Positions 7,330 through 15,860 of a stretch of 64,000 nucleotides of DNA are shown here, piece after piece. Location of the stretch: positions 248,001-312,000 of the forward strand of contig NZ_CP034186.1 in the NCBI RefSeq assembly GCF_003860465.1. Reading direction: 5' to 3'. This DNA is from Deinococcus psychrotolerans (lineage in GTDB: Bacteria; Deinococcota; Deinococci; Deinococcales; Deinococcaceae). The translations under genes were made by a program, and so were the position numbers. How positions within the stretch are numbered: position 1 is the first letter of the stretch; the number at the start of each line of letters is the position of its first letter. Below the pieces are notes generated by a model. That model worked only from the letters and a program-made list of their open reading frames with translations. It searched no databases and was not told where the DNA came from.

Positions 7330-9438
7330 ATGACTACTCCAACAGACGGCAATCGGCGCTTTCCTGAAACCCGGCGCGGCGACCATGTGGAGCTTTACCA
7401 ACGCTTGGGCGGACAGGAGGCCGCCCTTCCTGACCCCTACCGCTGGCTCGAAGACGCCGAGTCGCCTGAGACACGGAAATGGGTCAAGGCCCAAAATGAG
7501 CACGCGGCGGCCTACCTAAGCGCCCAGCCCCTCTGGGATATTTACCGCGCACGCCTGACTGAACTGTGGAACTTTCCCAAGAGTGGAGTGCCCTGGCACC
7601 GGGGCGCTTCCTATTTCCGCACGTTCAATCCGGGACTCCTGAATCAGCCGCGCCTGGAAGTCGCCGCTGGCCCGCACGGCCCTTGGCGAGGGCTGCTCGA
7701 CCCCAATTTGCTGAGCGAGGACGGCACGGTTTCGCTGACAGCGGCCTCGGTCAGCCGCGATGGACGCTGGCTGGCTTACAGCACCCAGAGTGGCGGCAGC
7801 GACTGGCTGACCTGGCAAGTCCGCGACGTGGCAACCGGTGAAAACGGCCCCGATCTGATCGAGTGGAGTAAATTCAGTGACGCGACGTGGCATCCGGATG
7901 GCAGCGGTTTTTACTACGCCGCCTATGACGCGCCGCAGCCCGGTGAAGCGCTGACCGGCACCAACCGCGACCAGCGACTGATGTTTCACCGTCTCGGCAC
8001 GGTCCAAGCCGACGACCAGGTGGTGCTCAGCCGTTCCGATCAACCGGACTGGGGTTTCCGGCAAATAGACATCACCGACGATGGCCGCTTTCTGGTCGTC
8101 GAGGTCTGGCTGGGCACCAGCCGCAAGAACCAACTGTGGGTGCAGGAGCTGGGCAGCGCTCAGCCCTTCATGGAGCTCGTCGGTGAATTCCGTGCCGGAT
8201 ACCATCTCATCGGCAGTGAAGGCGACGAACTGCTGCTGCTGACCGATGAGGACGCGCCGCTCAACCGGGTGCTGCGCTGGAACATCTCGACCGGCGAGCG
8301 GCGCGACGTTCTGGCGCAGGGCGCTCATCAGCTCGATTCCGTGTCGCTGGTCAAGGACGGCCTCCTTGCCGTCACGCTGCATGACGCCAGCCACCGCCTT
8401 CACCTGTATTCACGCTCAGGTGAGCGGCGCGGTGAGATTGCGCTGCCTGGCCTGGGCACCCTGCAAGACCTACACACCCAGTCGGGTGATTCCGAGGTCT
8501 TTTTCGGCTTCGATTCGTTTCTGGCACCCCTGACGCCCTACCGCCTACAGCTGCCGAATACCACTCCTGAAGTTCTGGGGGACACGTTATCTGCTCAAGA
8601 TACCGGGGCCTCCCAAGACACAGGGGCCTACGAGGTGACCCAGACCTTCATTCAGAGCAGCGACGGCACCCGCGTACCGTATTTCCTGATCGCGGCCCGT
8701 ACCCTGACCCGGGACGGCACCAACCCAACTTTGCTGTACGGCTACGGGGGCTTCGGCGTCAGTGTGCTCCCGAGCTTTAATCCGGGGATGCTCGCGTGGC
8801 TCGAGCGCGGCGGGGTGTTCGCCGTCGCCAACCTGCGGGGCGGCGGCGAGTACGGCACCGCGTGGCACCAGGGCGGCATGCTGGAAAGCAAGCAAAACGT
8901 GTTCGATGATTTTATAGCCGTGGCAAAGCACCTGATCTCCACAGGCGTCACCAGCGCCGCGCACCTGGGCATTCAGGGAGTCAGCAACGGCGGCCTGCTC
9001 GTCGGCGCGGCGATGACGCAGCGTCCCGAACTCTTCGCGGCAGCGGTGCCGCAAGTCGGCGTGATGGATATGCTGCGCTATCACCTCTTCACGGTCGGGT
9101 GGAGCTGGGCTAGCGATTACGGACGCAGCGACGATCCCCAGATGTTTGATGTTCTGCGGGCCTACTCGCCGCTGCACAATTTGCGGGAAGGAACGCGCTA
9201 TCCCGCCACGCTGATCACCACTGGCGACCACGACGACCGCGTGGTGCCGGCACATTCCTACAAGTTTGCAGCCGAGTTGCAGCGCTGCCAAGCGTCCGAG
9301 GCTCCTACCCTGATCCGGATTCAGACCCGGGCCGGACACGGTGCCGGTAAACCGACCGCCCTGCTGATCGAGGAAGCTGCCGATCTGTTCACCTTCCTGG
9401 AAGTTGAGCTTAAAGGGACAGACGCTCCACGGGCGTGA
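7330..9438 (+). CDS. Prolyl oligopeptidase (S9A family)
   Basis: About 702 residues: a beta-propeller from roughly residue 70 to 400 and a C-terminal alpha/beta-hydrolase domain. Triad: Ser in GVSNGGLL, Asp in GDHDDRVVP, His in RAGHGAGKP. It cleaves short proline-containing peptides in the cytoplasm. The open frame extends upstream to 7255, but family similarity begins at FPETRRGDHVELY. ATG 7330 is preferred. GGAG abuts it, too close for a normal SD, while TACAGT (7317-7322) lies 7 bases upstream, so the message may be leaderless. It heads a run with the RpiR regulator and formamidase-like genes. Confidence 0.9.
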   Translation: MTTPTDGNRRFPETRRGDHVELYQRLGGQEAALPDPYRWLEDAESPETRKWVKAQNEHAAAYLSAQPLWDIYRARLTELWNFPKSGVPWHRGASYFRTFNPGLLNQPRLEVAAGPHGPWRGLLDPNLLSEDGTVSLTAASVSRDGRWLAYSTQSGGSDWLTWQVRDVATGENGPDLIEWSKFSDATWHPDGSGFYYAAYDAPQPGEALTGTNRDQRLMFHRLGTVQADDQVVLSRSDQPDWGFRQIDITDDGRFLVVEVWLGTSRKNQLWVQELGSAQPFMELVGEFRAGYHLIGSEGDELLLLTDEDAPLNRVLRWNISTGERRDVLAQGAHQLDSVSLVKDGLLAVTLHDASHRLHLYSRSGERRGEIALPGLGTLQDLHTQSGDSEVFFGFDSFLAPLTPYRLQLPNTTPEVLGDTLSAQDTGASQDTGAYEVTQTFIQSSDGTRVPYFLIAARTLTRDGTNPTLLYGYGGFGVSVLPSFNPGMLAWLERGGVFAVANLRGGGEYGTAWHQGGMLESKQNVFDDFIAVAKHLISTGVTSAAHLGIQGVSNGGLLVGAAMTQRPELFAAAVPQVGVMDMLRYHLFTVGWSWASDYGRSDDPQMFDVLRAYSPLHNLREGTRYPATLITTGDHDDRVVPAHSYKFAAELQRCQASEAPTLIRIQTRAGHGAGKPTALLIEEAADLFTFLEVELKGTDAPRA

Positions 9439-9447
9439 TAAAGAAGA

Positions 9448-10413
9448 ATGAAGATGCAGACGGCACAAAAGACTGAGCAGACCGCAACCAGAGCACTCTC
9501 GACCCGCCAAGACGTGATTGGGCACATTCAGGACACCTTGGCGCAGTTGCCACCGGCCCAGCAGCGGGCGGCGCATTTTGTGATGAACGCCCTTTCGCAG
9601 GTGCCGTTCATGACGACCACGGCGCTCGCGGAGGCGGCGCAGACCAGTCAGGCAACCGTGACCCGGCTGGTGCTGTCACTCGGCTTTCGCAGCTATCTGG
9701 AATTTTCTGAGACGGTTAGCCGGGTGGTGCTCAGTGAACTGGGAGAAGCCGCGCCACCCGACCGCTTCGAACAGTCACGCTTCCATCCCGATCCGACGTC
9801 CCTCCTTCATCAGGAAGCGCAGCATATCTTGCAACTCGCCGCACTGGTGGAGGGTCAAACCTTTCAGCGCGTGGTGCAAAAGCTTGTGGGCGCACGCGAG
9901 GTGATTGTGGTCGGCATGGGCGCTTCGGCCTGTATCGCGTCCCACACGGCCCTCTACCTCTCCCGCCTGCGCCCCGGCGTGCGCTCGGTCACGACCCTGG
10001 ATATCGGGCAGGCCATAGAAACGCTGAACGCTGGCCCAGACGTTTGGGCGTTGGTTTTTACAGTACCGCGCATCACCGTTGATCTGGAGCGCTACCTGAT
10101 TCTCCTAAGGCGCTGCCAGGTGCCGGTGGTGCTGGTCGCCGAGCAGCCGGCCAACCCACTCATCCCCTTCGCCAGCGAACTGCTGGTTGTGCCGGTTTCG
10201 CGCAGTCCCACCACCTCAGTTCCCGCCGCCATGCTGGTGCTGGGCACCCTGCTGGTGGACGCCGTAGCGCAGGCCCAGCCCGAGCGCACCACCGCCCAGC
10301 TCGCCACCTTTGAACAACTGCTGGTACGGGAGTTGCCGCAGGTTCTTCCCGAAACGATGCCCTTGCCCCAATTTGCGTCCACGGCGGCCTCACCGCTGGA
10401 GGAGAACTCATGA
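9448..10413 (+). CDS. RpiR/MurR-family transcriptional regulator
   Basis: 321 residues. N-terminal HTH_6 domain (IQDTLAQLPPAQQRAAHFVM...SQATVTRLVLSLGFRSYLEF) at about 20-100 and a SIS sugar-phosphate-type binding domain at about 130-270 (VGMGASACIASHTALYLSRL). It begins 9 bases after the peptidase stop and its own stop overlaps the next ATG, so the three genes are probably one transcript. It likely controls this peptide/amide cluster. The ligand is unknown. Confidence 0.9.
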   Translation: MKMQTAQKTEQTATRALSTRQDVIGHIQDTLAQLPPAQQRAAHFVMNALSQVPFMTTTALAEAAQTSQATVTRLVLSLGFRSYLEFSETVSRVVLSELGEAAPPDRFEQSRFHPDPTSLLHQEAQHILQLAALVEGQTFQRVVQKLVGAREVIVVGMGASACIASHTALYLSRLRPGVRSVTTLDIGQAIETLNAGPDVWALVFTVPRITVDLERYLILLRRCQVPVVLVAEQPANPLIPFASELLVVPVSRSPTTSVPAAMLVLGTLLVDAVAQAQPERTTAQLATFEQLLVRELPQVLPETMPLPQFASTAASPLEENS

Positions 10414-11414
10414 GCCCGTCTGTTCCTAGCCGTAAACACCTCCTCGGCACCGACTCTTTTCACACGGTCTGGTCACGTGACCTCGCCCCAGCGCTGCGGG
10501 TGGCTCCGGGTGACACGATCACTTTTCAGACGCTCGACGCTTCCTACGGCGCAGTGGCGCGTCAGGTCGCCGCCGGTTCCCTAGACTGTCCCGAGGCGCT
10601 GCGCGAAACCGTCCTGCAAAGCGTTTATCCTGAACAGCCGGCCACCGCCGGTGTGCGCGGACACCCCCTCACCGGCCCAGTGTTCATTGAAGGTGCGCTG
10701 CCCGGAGATACTGTACAGATCGAACTTCTGGGTATTGAGGTGGCGGCCTGGGGCTGGAACGCCTGCCGTCCAGGGGGAATCGGGCTGCTCGACGACGAGG
10801 TGCCGGAGGCGCACACCCAGTTCTGGGATCTGAGCGACGGACACTCCGCCGACTTTCTGGGCCTGGCCCGGATTCCTCTGGCTCCCTTTCCCGGCATTGT
10901 CGGCGTGGCTCCAGCGGAAGCTGGACTGCACCGCACCGCGCCGCCGCGCCAGGTGGGCGGCAATATGGATATCCGGCAGCTCACCGTGGGCAGCACGCTG
11001 TATTTGCCCGTCGAAGTGGAGGGAGCGCTGCTGAGCCTTGGGGACGTGCACGCGGCCCAGGGCGACGGCGAGGTGTCGAGCACCGGCATCGAGACCGACG
11101 CCCGCGTCACCCTGCGTGTACAGGTGCTCAAAGACAGGCCCATCCGCACGCCTCACCTGCGCACGGGGCCGGAGCCGACAGACTTATGGAGCGCCGGAGC
11201 CTACATGACCACCGGGCACGCTCCCGATCTACGCGAGGCGGCCCGCACGGCGCTGCGAGAATTGGTGGTGCACCTGCAGCGCGAGTACAGCCTGACTTAT
11301 GTGCAGGCCTACGTGCTGTGCAGCGCCTGTGCCGACCTGAGGATCAGTCAAATCGTTGACGCACCTCATTTCACGGTGAGCGCCCTCTTCCCTGAGCGTA
11401 TCTTTGGGCGCTAA
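10410..11414 (+). CDS. Acetamidase/formamidase-family hydrolase
   Basis: 334 residues of the FmdA/AmdA family (metal-dependent amidohydrolases releasing ammonia from formamide or short amides). Recognisable blocks are the N-terminal HTVWSRDLAPALRVAPGDTI, GPVFIEGALPGDTVQIEL, GGNMDIRQL and LGDVHAAQGDGEVSSTGIE. ATGA overlap with the regulator gene indicates translational coupling. With the peptidase it suggests nitrogen scavenging. The true amide substrate is not determinable. Confidence 0.9.
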   Translation: MSPSVPSRKHLLGTDSFHTVWSRDLAPALRVAPGDTITFQTLDASYGAVARQVAAGSLDCPEALRETVLQSVYPEQPATAGVRGHPLTGPVFIEGALPGDTVQIELLGIEVAAWGWNACRPGGIGLLDDEVPEAHTQFWDLSDGHSADFLGLARIPLAPFPGIVGVAPAEAGLHRTAPPRQVGGNMDIRQLTVGSTLYLPVEVEGALLSLGDVHAAQGDGEVSSTGIETDARVTLRVQVLKDRPIRTPHLRTGPEPTDLWSAGAYMTTGHAPDLREAARTALRELVVHLQREYSLTYVQAYVLCSACADLRISQIVDAPHFTVSALFPERIFGR

Positions 11415-11430
11415 AAACAATAAAAGTGCA

Positions 11431-11464
11431 TTTCTGGGAAATGAGACAGCCAATTTCCCAGAAA
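11431..11464. terminator. Perfect 12-bp inverted repeat after the amidase gene
   Basis: TTTCTGGGAAAT (11431-11442) pairs perfectly with ATTTCCCAGAAA (11453-11464) across a 10-base loop, 17 bases after the amidase stop. No strong T-run follows, so it may be a weak or bidirectional terminator, or a 3'-end stabiliser. Confidence 0.6.
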
Positions 11465-11553
11465 GTAATTCGTAGCAGGCGGAGTGTTGAAAAAGAGGGG
11501 GATGTTGGGGAACTGACCCGTTCCCTCCACATCACTCCGCTTACTCAGTCATG

Positions 11554-12381
11554 TCATTTCAGTCGCGTGGGGACTTGAACGTCGCAGATACTGAAATCCG
11601 CTCCCTTCTCACGCTTCACCTTGGCGATAAGTTGCGCGAAGGCGGGGCTCTGCGTATCCATCATTTCGACGTTGGGGCGCTGGCCTTCGGGCAGGTCGGC
11701 GGCCACCTGAACACGCTGCATCACATCAGGATTCGCTGGGGGTTCGCCAGCCGCCACCGTAGTGATAACTTCGCGTCCTATCACGGCATTGCCCCAGGCG
11801 GTATACTGCAGGCCCAACCGGAATGAAGACGCCCCGCGCATGAAGAAAATTTCGCTGTTGGCGCTGTTCACGTCCTCCCCCCGGCCCATCCCAGCCACTC
11901 CCGGGCAATAAGCGCCCCAGGCTTGGAAGTTAGGGACGTTGCGCCGCTGGGTTTCCTTGGCCGAAACGGTTAGGATAGGCATGGTGCCCAGAAAACCTGC
12001 ATTGCCGTCGCTGGTCTGTGTGACCTGTCGCCAGGGCGTTTTGTCTGGCAATCTCACCGAAAACTCGGCTTCAAGATTCGGATAGGTCGAAGTTCCCCCG
12101 TCTTTGTTGTTGGGATTGCCTGTCTGTACGACGAAGAGATCGATCACACGGTGAAACTGCAAGCCGTTGTACACCCCTTCGCGGGCGAGCAGCTTGATGC
12201 GCTGGACGGCATTGGGCGCTAAATCAGGGCGCATCTCGACAATCATGCGCCCTTTGGTGGTGTCAATGACCAACAGATTTTGCGGATCGAGTGGAACCCA
12301 CTGGGCTTGAGTCTGCACAGATTGCATTGGAGCACACGAAGCGAGCAAGGACAAGCTGAGCCACAATGCAGATTTCTTCAT
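11554..12381 (-). CDS. Cyclophilin-type peptidyl-prolyl isomerase, lipoprotein
   Basis: 275 residues. The N-terminal lipobox LLASC predicts a lipid-anchored exported protein. The cyclophilin core runs from about residue 40: TTKGRMIVEMRPDLAPNAV, GLQFHRVI (containing the active-site Arg), NSANSEIFFM (usually NSGGSQFFI) and a divergent tail. It is expected to assist folding of exported proteins by proline isomerisation. Longer than minimal cyclophilins because of an insertion around PILTVSAKETQRR. Monocistronic by spacing. Confidence 0.88.
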   Translation of the reverse strand: MKKSALWLSLSLLASCAPMQSVQTQAQWVPLDPQNLLVIDTTKGRMIVEMRPDLAPNAVQRIKLLAREGVYNGLQFHRVIDLFVVQTGNPNNKDGGTSTYPNLEAEFSVRLPDKTPWRQVTQTSDGNAGFLGTMPILTVSAKETQRRNVPNFQAWGAYCPGVAGMGRGEDVNSANSEIFFMRGASSFRLGLQYTAWGNAVIGREVITTVAAGEPPANPDVMQRVQVAADLPEGQRPNVEMMDTQSPAFAQLIAKVKREKGADFSICDVQVPTRLK

Positions 12382-12918
12382 AGCTCAGTATTAAGCTTTA
12401 GGTGAGAAACGTCAACAGACTTCTTAGAAAAGTCTGGGATTGCTAACGGGCAGGCCCGGTAGGTGCGGGTGTGCCGGACGCTTCAGCAGACCAAAAAATG
12501 GATTCAGAGAGTTTTGATGACCCATATCCACCAAGAGCAGCAACCCGCTCACCTTTGGTGCGGAGAACTGAGTTGGCCCAGACCACCACCCCGACTATGC
12601 CTGTGCTGACCACCACTGGGGCCGTAAACGAATACAGATTGAATCTGTCGGGTTTGGCTCCATCTCGCCATCCTTAAGGGCGTGAGTGCCCCCAAGAGCG
12701 GCAAGTCGCTCCGGCTCCGGCTCTCCAGCTTGTCCACCGTCCAAGTGGAGAATCTAGAACCCACTCTGCGAGTGCCACACCACCACACTGGCATTTTCAA
12801 GCTGGCAGTAGCCGTGAAGAGCAGCGGAGAACCACCTACAGGCGTGGTTTGGTGCTTGGTCTTCCATTTCAGTGCAGCCACCAAATCCCTTCAGACACGC
12901 TTACCACCCAGACAAATT
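12382..12918. other. About 540 bp with no recognised gene
   Basis: Between the cyclophilin gene and the end of the replication initiator. Short open frames occur on both strands (for example 12471-12677 plus, 12549-12884 minus), but none shows family motifs, a convincing RBS or a typical composition. I see no RNA gene or strong hairpin here. Confidence 0.4.
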
Positions 12919-12935
12919 CCACGAGTGTGTCTCAG
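12919..12935 (+). repeat. Outlying iteron at the 3' end of the replication initiator gene
   Basis: CCACGAGTGTGTCTCAG, identical to the consensus unit of the origin array 1.5 kb away, overlaps the stop-codon end of the initiator gene (the gene ends at 12932). A second binding site flanking the gene could serve looping or copy control. Confidence 0.75.
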
Positions 12936-14323
12936 GGCCGCAGCGCCTGTCCCCGCTCGTCTCCACTTTGAAGCAGATAGGTTTTGAGGTCACTGACAAA
13001 GCCCTGAGCGTCCAGCGCCGCCAGCCGGGAGTGGGCCTGCTCAAGCAGCGGCGCGGCGTCGAGTTGGCCCGCGAGGATCAAGTGACGCAACTGATCGAGT
13101 TCGAGGGCGCTGAATTTGCGGCCGTACAGCAGCGCAAGCCGCTTGACAGTAAAAGTCGCCGCTTCTTCCGGCGAGCGGCTTCTGACTTCACTACTCAAAT
13201 CGGGTGCAGGCGGCTCATCCTGCGCCGGGGCGACGCGGCGTTCACGTGGGATCACGCTGCGCACCACTTGGCCCTGTCCGGCATCCGGATACTGGTCGGG
13301 GTGCTTGATGAGGTGAACGAGCGCGTGTGCGGGCGTCTTCTTGATTTTGAGCGCCTCCGAGGCTATCAAGCGCTCAAACAAAGACACCCGCGCCATCAGC
13401 ACCGAAACGGTGTAGAGCCTCACCAGTTGCCGCGACACGCCGTCCGCTACCCCGTGGGCTCGCAGCCGCTGCAGGAGCGTCGGGTTGATGGGCGTAAATT
13501 CGGGAGCAAACTCGTAGTGCAGACGCTGTTTGCGCCCCCGCCCGTCGAGGAGGACTTGGCGCAGGTAGCCCCGGCGGAGCAACTCCTCATGCGGCCCTTC
13601 CAGAGCGCGGCGCACCACATCTGGGCGGGTGTTAGGCAACTTGCACTGGTCGGCCCACTCGATCAGACCCACCTCGTAGCGGTCGATAATCTCGTCCGGA
13701 TCTTCAGGGTTGTAGCGCATAGCGTCGAGCAATCGGAAAATAATGCGGGTTCGGGGACGTGACAAAGACTGCATAAACTCGATGTTGAGCGGTTTGGTGT
13801 AGCCGCTGCGGAGAGACAGCGCCAGCGGCCCAGCCAGCCGCAGCCGCAACATGCTGCGTTCATCGAATTTCCCTGATTCTCCCTGATGGGTGTATTCCAG
13901 CGACTCGATGAAGTGAAATTTGGCGGTGGTCCAGCGGCGATTGGGATGGTCACGCCAGCCGCCGCTGACCTCATAGGAGGTGGTGTGCAGCCGGTCTAAG
14001 CTGACCGAAAGCATTTCGCGGTACTTGCCATTGCGGTGAAATCCGGCGAGGCGCAGCAGCTCAGAAACGGCCAGCACCATCTCGCCGTCTTCTGGCAGGC
14101 CAATACTCATGTAATGGTCGATCAGGGCGCTGCTGACGTCATTGTCGATGCCGTGCGGGATGCCCTGTTCCGGCAAAGCCCGGCAAGCCACTTTGACCAC
14201 TCGGTCGCCCTGCTGGTAAGTCACGCGCCAGGAATGCTGGCCCGACACCTGATCTTGTGCCGAAACCAAGTTGAGACGGCCCCAATTCAAATCGTCGAAA
14301 CGTGCCCCGGCGTATTCGGTCAT
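12932..14323 (-). CDS. Plasmid replication initiator protein (RepA/RPA-like)
   Basis: 463 residues. The N-terminal half resembles the replication initiator protein A family of Deinococcus and other plasmids (EQGIPHGIDNDVSSALIDHY, ELLRLAGFHRNGKYREML, GGWRDHPNRRW). A winged-helix-like centre follows (SGYTKPLNIEFMQSLSRPRT...IFRLLDAMRY). The start is supported by AAAGGAG just upstream. It lies beside a multi-copy iteron array, which identifies the pair as replicon and origin. It should bind the iterons to open the origin and control copy number. No partition genes are in the window. Confidence 0.85.
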   Translation of the reverse strand: MTEYAGARFDDLNWGRLNLVSAQDQVSGQHSWRVTYQQGDRVVKVACRALPEQGIPHGIDNDVSSALIDHYMSIGLPEDGEMVLAVSELLRLAGFHRNGKYREMLSVSLDRLHTTSYEVSGGWRDHPNRRWTTAKFHFIESLEYTHQGESGKFDERSMLRLRLAGPLALSLRSGYTKPLNIEFMQSLSRPRTRIIFRLLDAMRYNPEDPDEIIDRYEVGLIEWADQCKLPNTRPDVVRRALEGPHEELLRRGYLRQVLLDGRGRKQRLHYEFAPEFTPINPTLLQRLRAHGVADGVSRQLVRLYTVSVLMARVSLFERLIASEALKIKKTPAHALVHLIKHPDQYPDAGQGQVVRSVIPRERRVAPAQDEPPAPDLSSEVRSRSPEEAATFTVKRLALLYGRKFSALELDQLRHLILAGQLDAAPLLEQAHSRLAALDAQGFVSDLKTYLLQSGDERGQALRP

Positions 14324-14449
14324 AAATCTCCTTTGTTGGTGAACAAGATACCTGACTCCTGAAAGATCTTTTGTATAAAGATATTGGTGAAAAACACCAC
14401 CAAAGCCAGAAAAAAAGTAACGTCCCAGACGGCGTAAACGCAGCTTTCT
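14324..14449 (-). promoter_or_regulatory. Leader/promoter region of the replication initiator gene
   Basis: AT-rich spacer between the iterons and the initiator start. It holds AAAGGAG before the ATG, a TATACA-like -10 candidate on the minus strand and a small inverted repeat TGGTG-AAAAA-CACCA (14385-14399) that could be an autoregulatory site. TTCTCCACA at 14446-14454 differs by one base from the DnaA box TTATCCACA. Confidence 0.5.
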
Positions 14450-14734
14450 CCACAGGTATGTCTCAGTAAATGCTACGAGTGTGTCTCAGTGAAAGGGGCC
14501 AAAACACCCCCACTCTGTCTCAGGGAGGTCAGAGAAACGCCACGAGTGTGTCTCAGCAAATTCCACCAGTATGTCTCAGGGAGAGGTGAGACATACTGGT
14601 GGAATTTGCTCAAAACGCTACAGGTATGTCTCAGGGAGGGGGGGCTAAACGCCACGAGTGTGTCTCAGGCAAATCCGCGTTATCCCACGAGTGTGTCTCA
14701 GTGAAATAGGTCAAACGCCATAGGTGTGTCTCAG
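14450..14734 (+). repeat. Origin iteron array, ten 17-bp units
   Basis: Units of consensus CCACGAGTGTGTCTCAG begin at 14450, 14473, 14507, 14540, 14563, 14618, 14652, 14685 and 14718 on the plus strand. One inverted unit occupies 14587-14603. Spacing is mostly 33-34 or 23 bp, so units sit on roughly the same helix face. Variable positions are mainly in the middle (CAGGTAT, CGAGTGT, TAGGTGT). The array lies directly upstream of the initiator gene, the standard layout of an iteron-controlled plasmid origin. Confidence 0.9.
14555..14610. repeat. 24-bp perfect inverted repeat within the iteron array
   Basis: AGCAAATTCCACCAGTATGT plus CTCA (14555-14578) is matched perfectly by its complement at 14587-14610, with an 8-base loop. 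It places two iterons head to head, which could allow handcuffing, initiator dimer binding or cruciform extrusion. Confidence 0.85.
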
Positions 14735-14844
14735 GCCATTACGAGGGCCTAGCGGAGCGGTTCGCCAATAGTTGTCTGTCGGCCCAAGGTCACCTGATCC
14801 AAGTCGTCACCGACATATCAGCTTTTTGACATTCGGGCAAATAA

Positions 14845-15755
14845 GAATCTATTCGGAAAATATGTGGACTAAGGAGATAACGAAGACACAGCCTCACCAA
14901 GCGCAGATTGATGAGCAAGAAACCATCTGGGAAGTGTCAGATGCCCTCTAGACACGCCTTGAGCCGCTCCTGATCATCGATAAACCGCGCAAGAAGTCTG
15001 GGCGTCCCTCACGGGACGCTCGTTCTATTTTCAACAGTTTAATCTGGTTGGCCCGCACCGGCAGTCAATGGAGTCAACTCCCACGGCGCTACTCTCCAGT
15101 CTCTACGGCTCACGAGCGCTTTAGCGCTTGGGTGGAAGGTGGCTGTCTCAGACGGGTGTGGGCGGTGATCCTCGAGGAATATGGCGAGGAACTCGGGATC
15201 GATTGGGATGGCAAGCCGCACACGGGAGGATTGTTAATAGCGCCGTTGGGAAAAGGGGCCTCCGGTGCCGAGGGAGCCACGGGGAGCAATCCAATTGACT
15301 ATGGCAAAGCTGGTTGTAAACCTACCCTCTTGATGGATGCCAAAGGTATTCCGTTAGCGGTCATGCTGTGTAGGGCCAATCGCCATGACAGTTAGAAGCT
15401 CAAGGACGTGCTGGAGTCCGTTATCATCGCTGTTCCTCAGCTTTTGGCTGAGGAACAGCGTCGTCTGCTTATTGGTCGTGGATATGACACGCCAACGTGC
15501 TGCGATGCTGGCTTCATATTGCATATTCAGAAAAAAGCGTCAAAGGAAACACCGCTTCCTGTGCCAACAGACCCAGACCGCCATCCGCCTAGACATTAGG
15601 TCGTGGAAGTTGGGCATGCTCAGTTCAGACGGCTTCAGACGCGCTGGGAAAAGCATCAAACGCTGTATCTGGGATTCGTCGAATTGGCCGCCTGCCTCAT
15701 CATCTGGCGAAAACTGGTCCCGCTCATCACCTGAATATACTTTCCGAACAGACTC
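14845..15755 (+). mobile_element. Decayed IS5-family element with TAA target duplication
   Basis: Ends are imperfect inverted repeats: GAATCTATTCGGAAAATAT at 14845, and the complement of the right end reads GAGTCTGTTCGGAAAGTAT. Direct repeats TAA flank it (14842-14844, 15756-15758), matching the TNA target type of IS1031-like elements. The internal transposase gene is broken. Confidence 0.75.
14880..15734 (+). pseudogene. IS5-family transposase, multiply broken
   Basis: The frame begins after AAGGAGATA where ATG is expected but ACG (14880) is present. It reads QETIWEVSDAL, an in-frame TAG, then LEPLLIIDKPRKKSGRPSRD and IWLARTGSQWSQLPRRY. Further frameshifts follow near 15240 and 15395. Blocks GKAGCKPTLLMDAKGIPLAV, LLIGRGYDTPTCCD and VELAACLIIWRKLVPLI show the rest of the family. 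It is non-functional. Confidence 0.8.
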
Positions 15756-15860
15756 TAAGTACAGCAAGATTGCCGTTTCGGAATTCCGCGTCTTGGGTAG
15801 AACGGCACCTCTTCGGCTTGCCTACTCCGCTTGGTTTCCTTAAAGATAACTATTGGCGTA

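Noticed and set aside
12471..12884. Short open frames in the gap before the replication initiator
   Set aside because: No RBS, no similarity and overlapping frames on both strands; left as unassigned sequence.
14450..14734. The repeat array as a CRISPR
   Set aside because: Units are 17 bp, imperfect, one is inverted and spacing is only 6-17 bp. The adjacent plasmid initiator explains it as an iteron origin; no cas genes.
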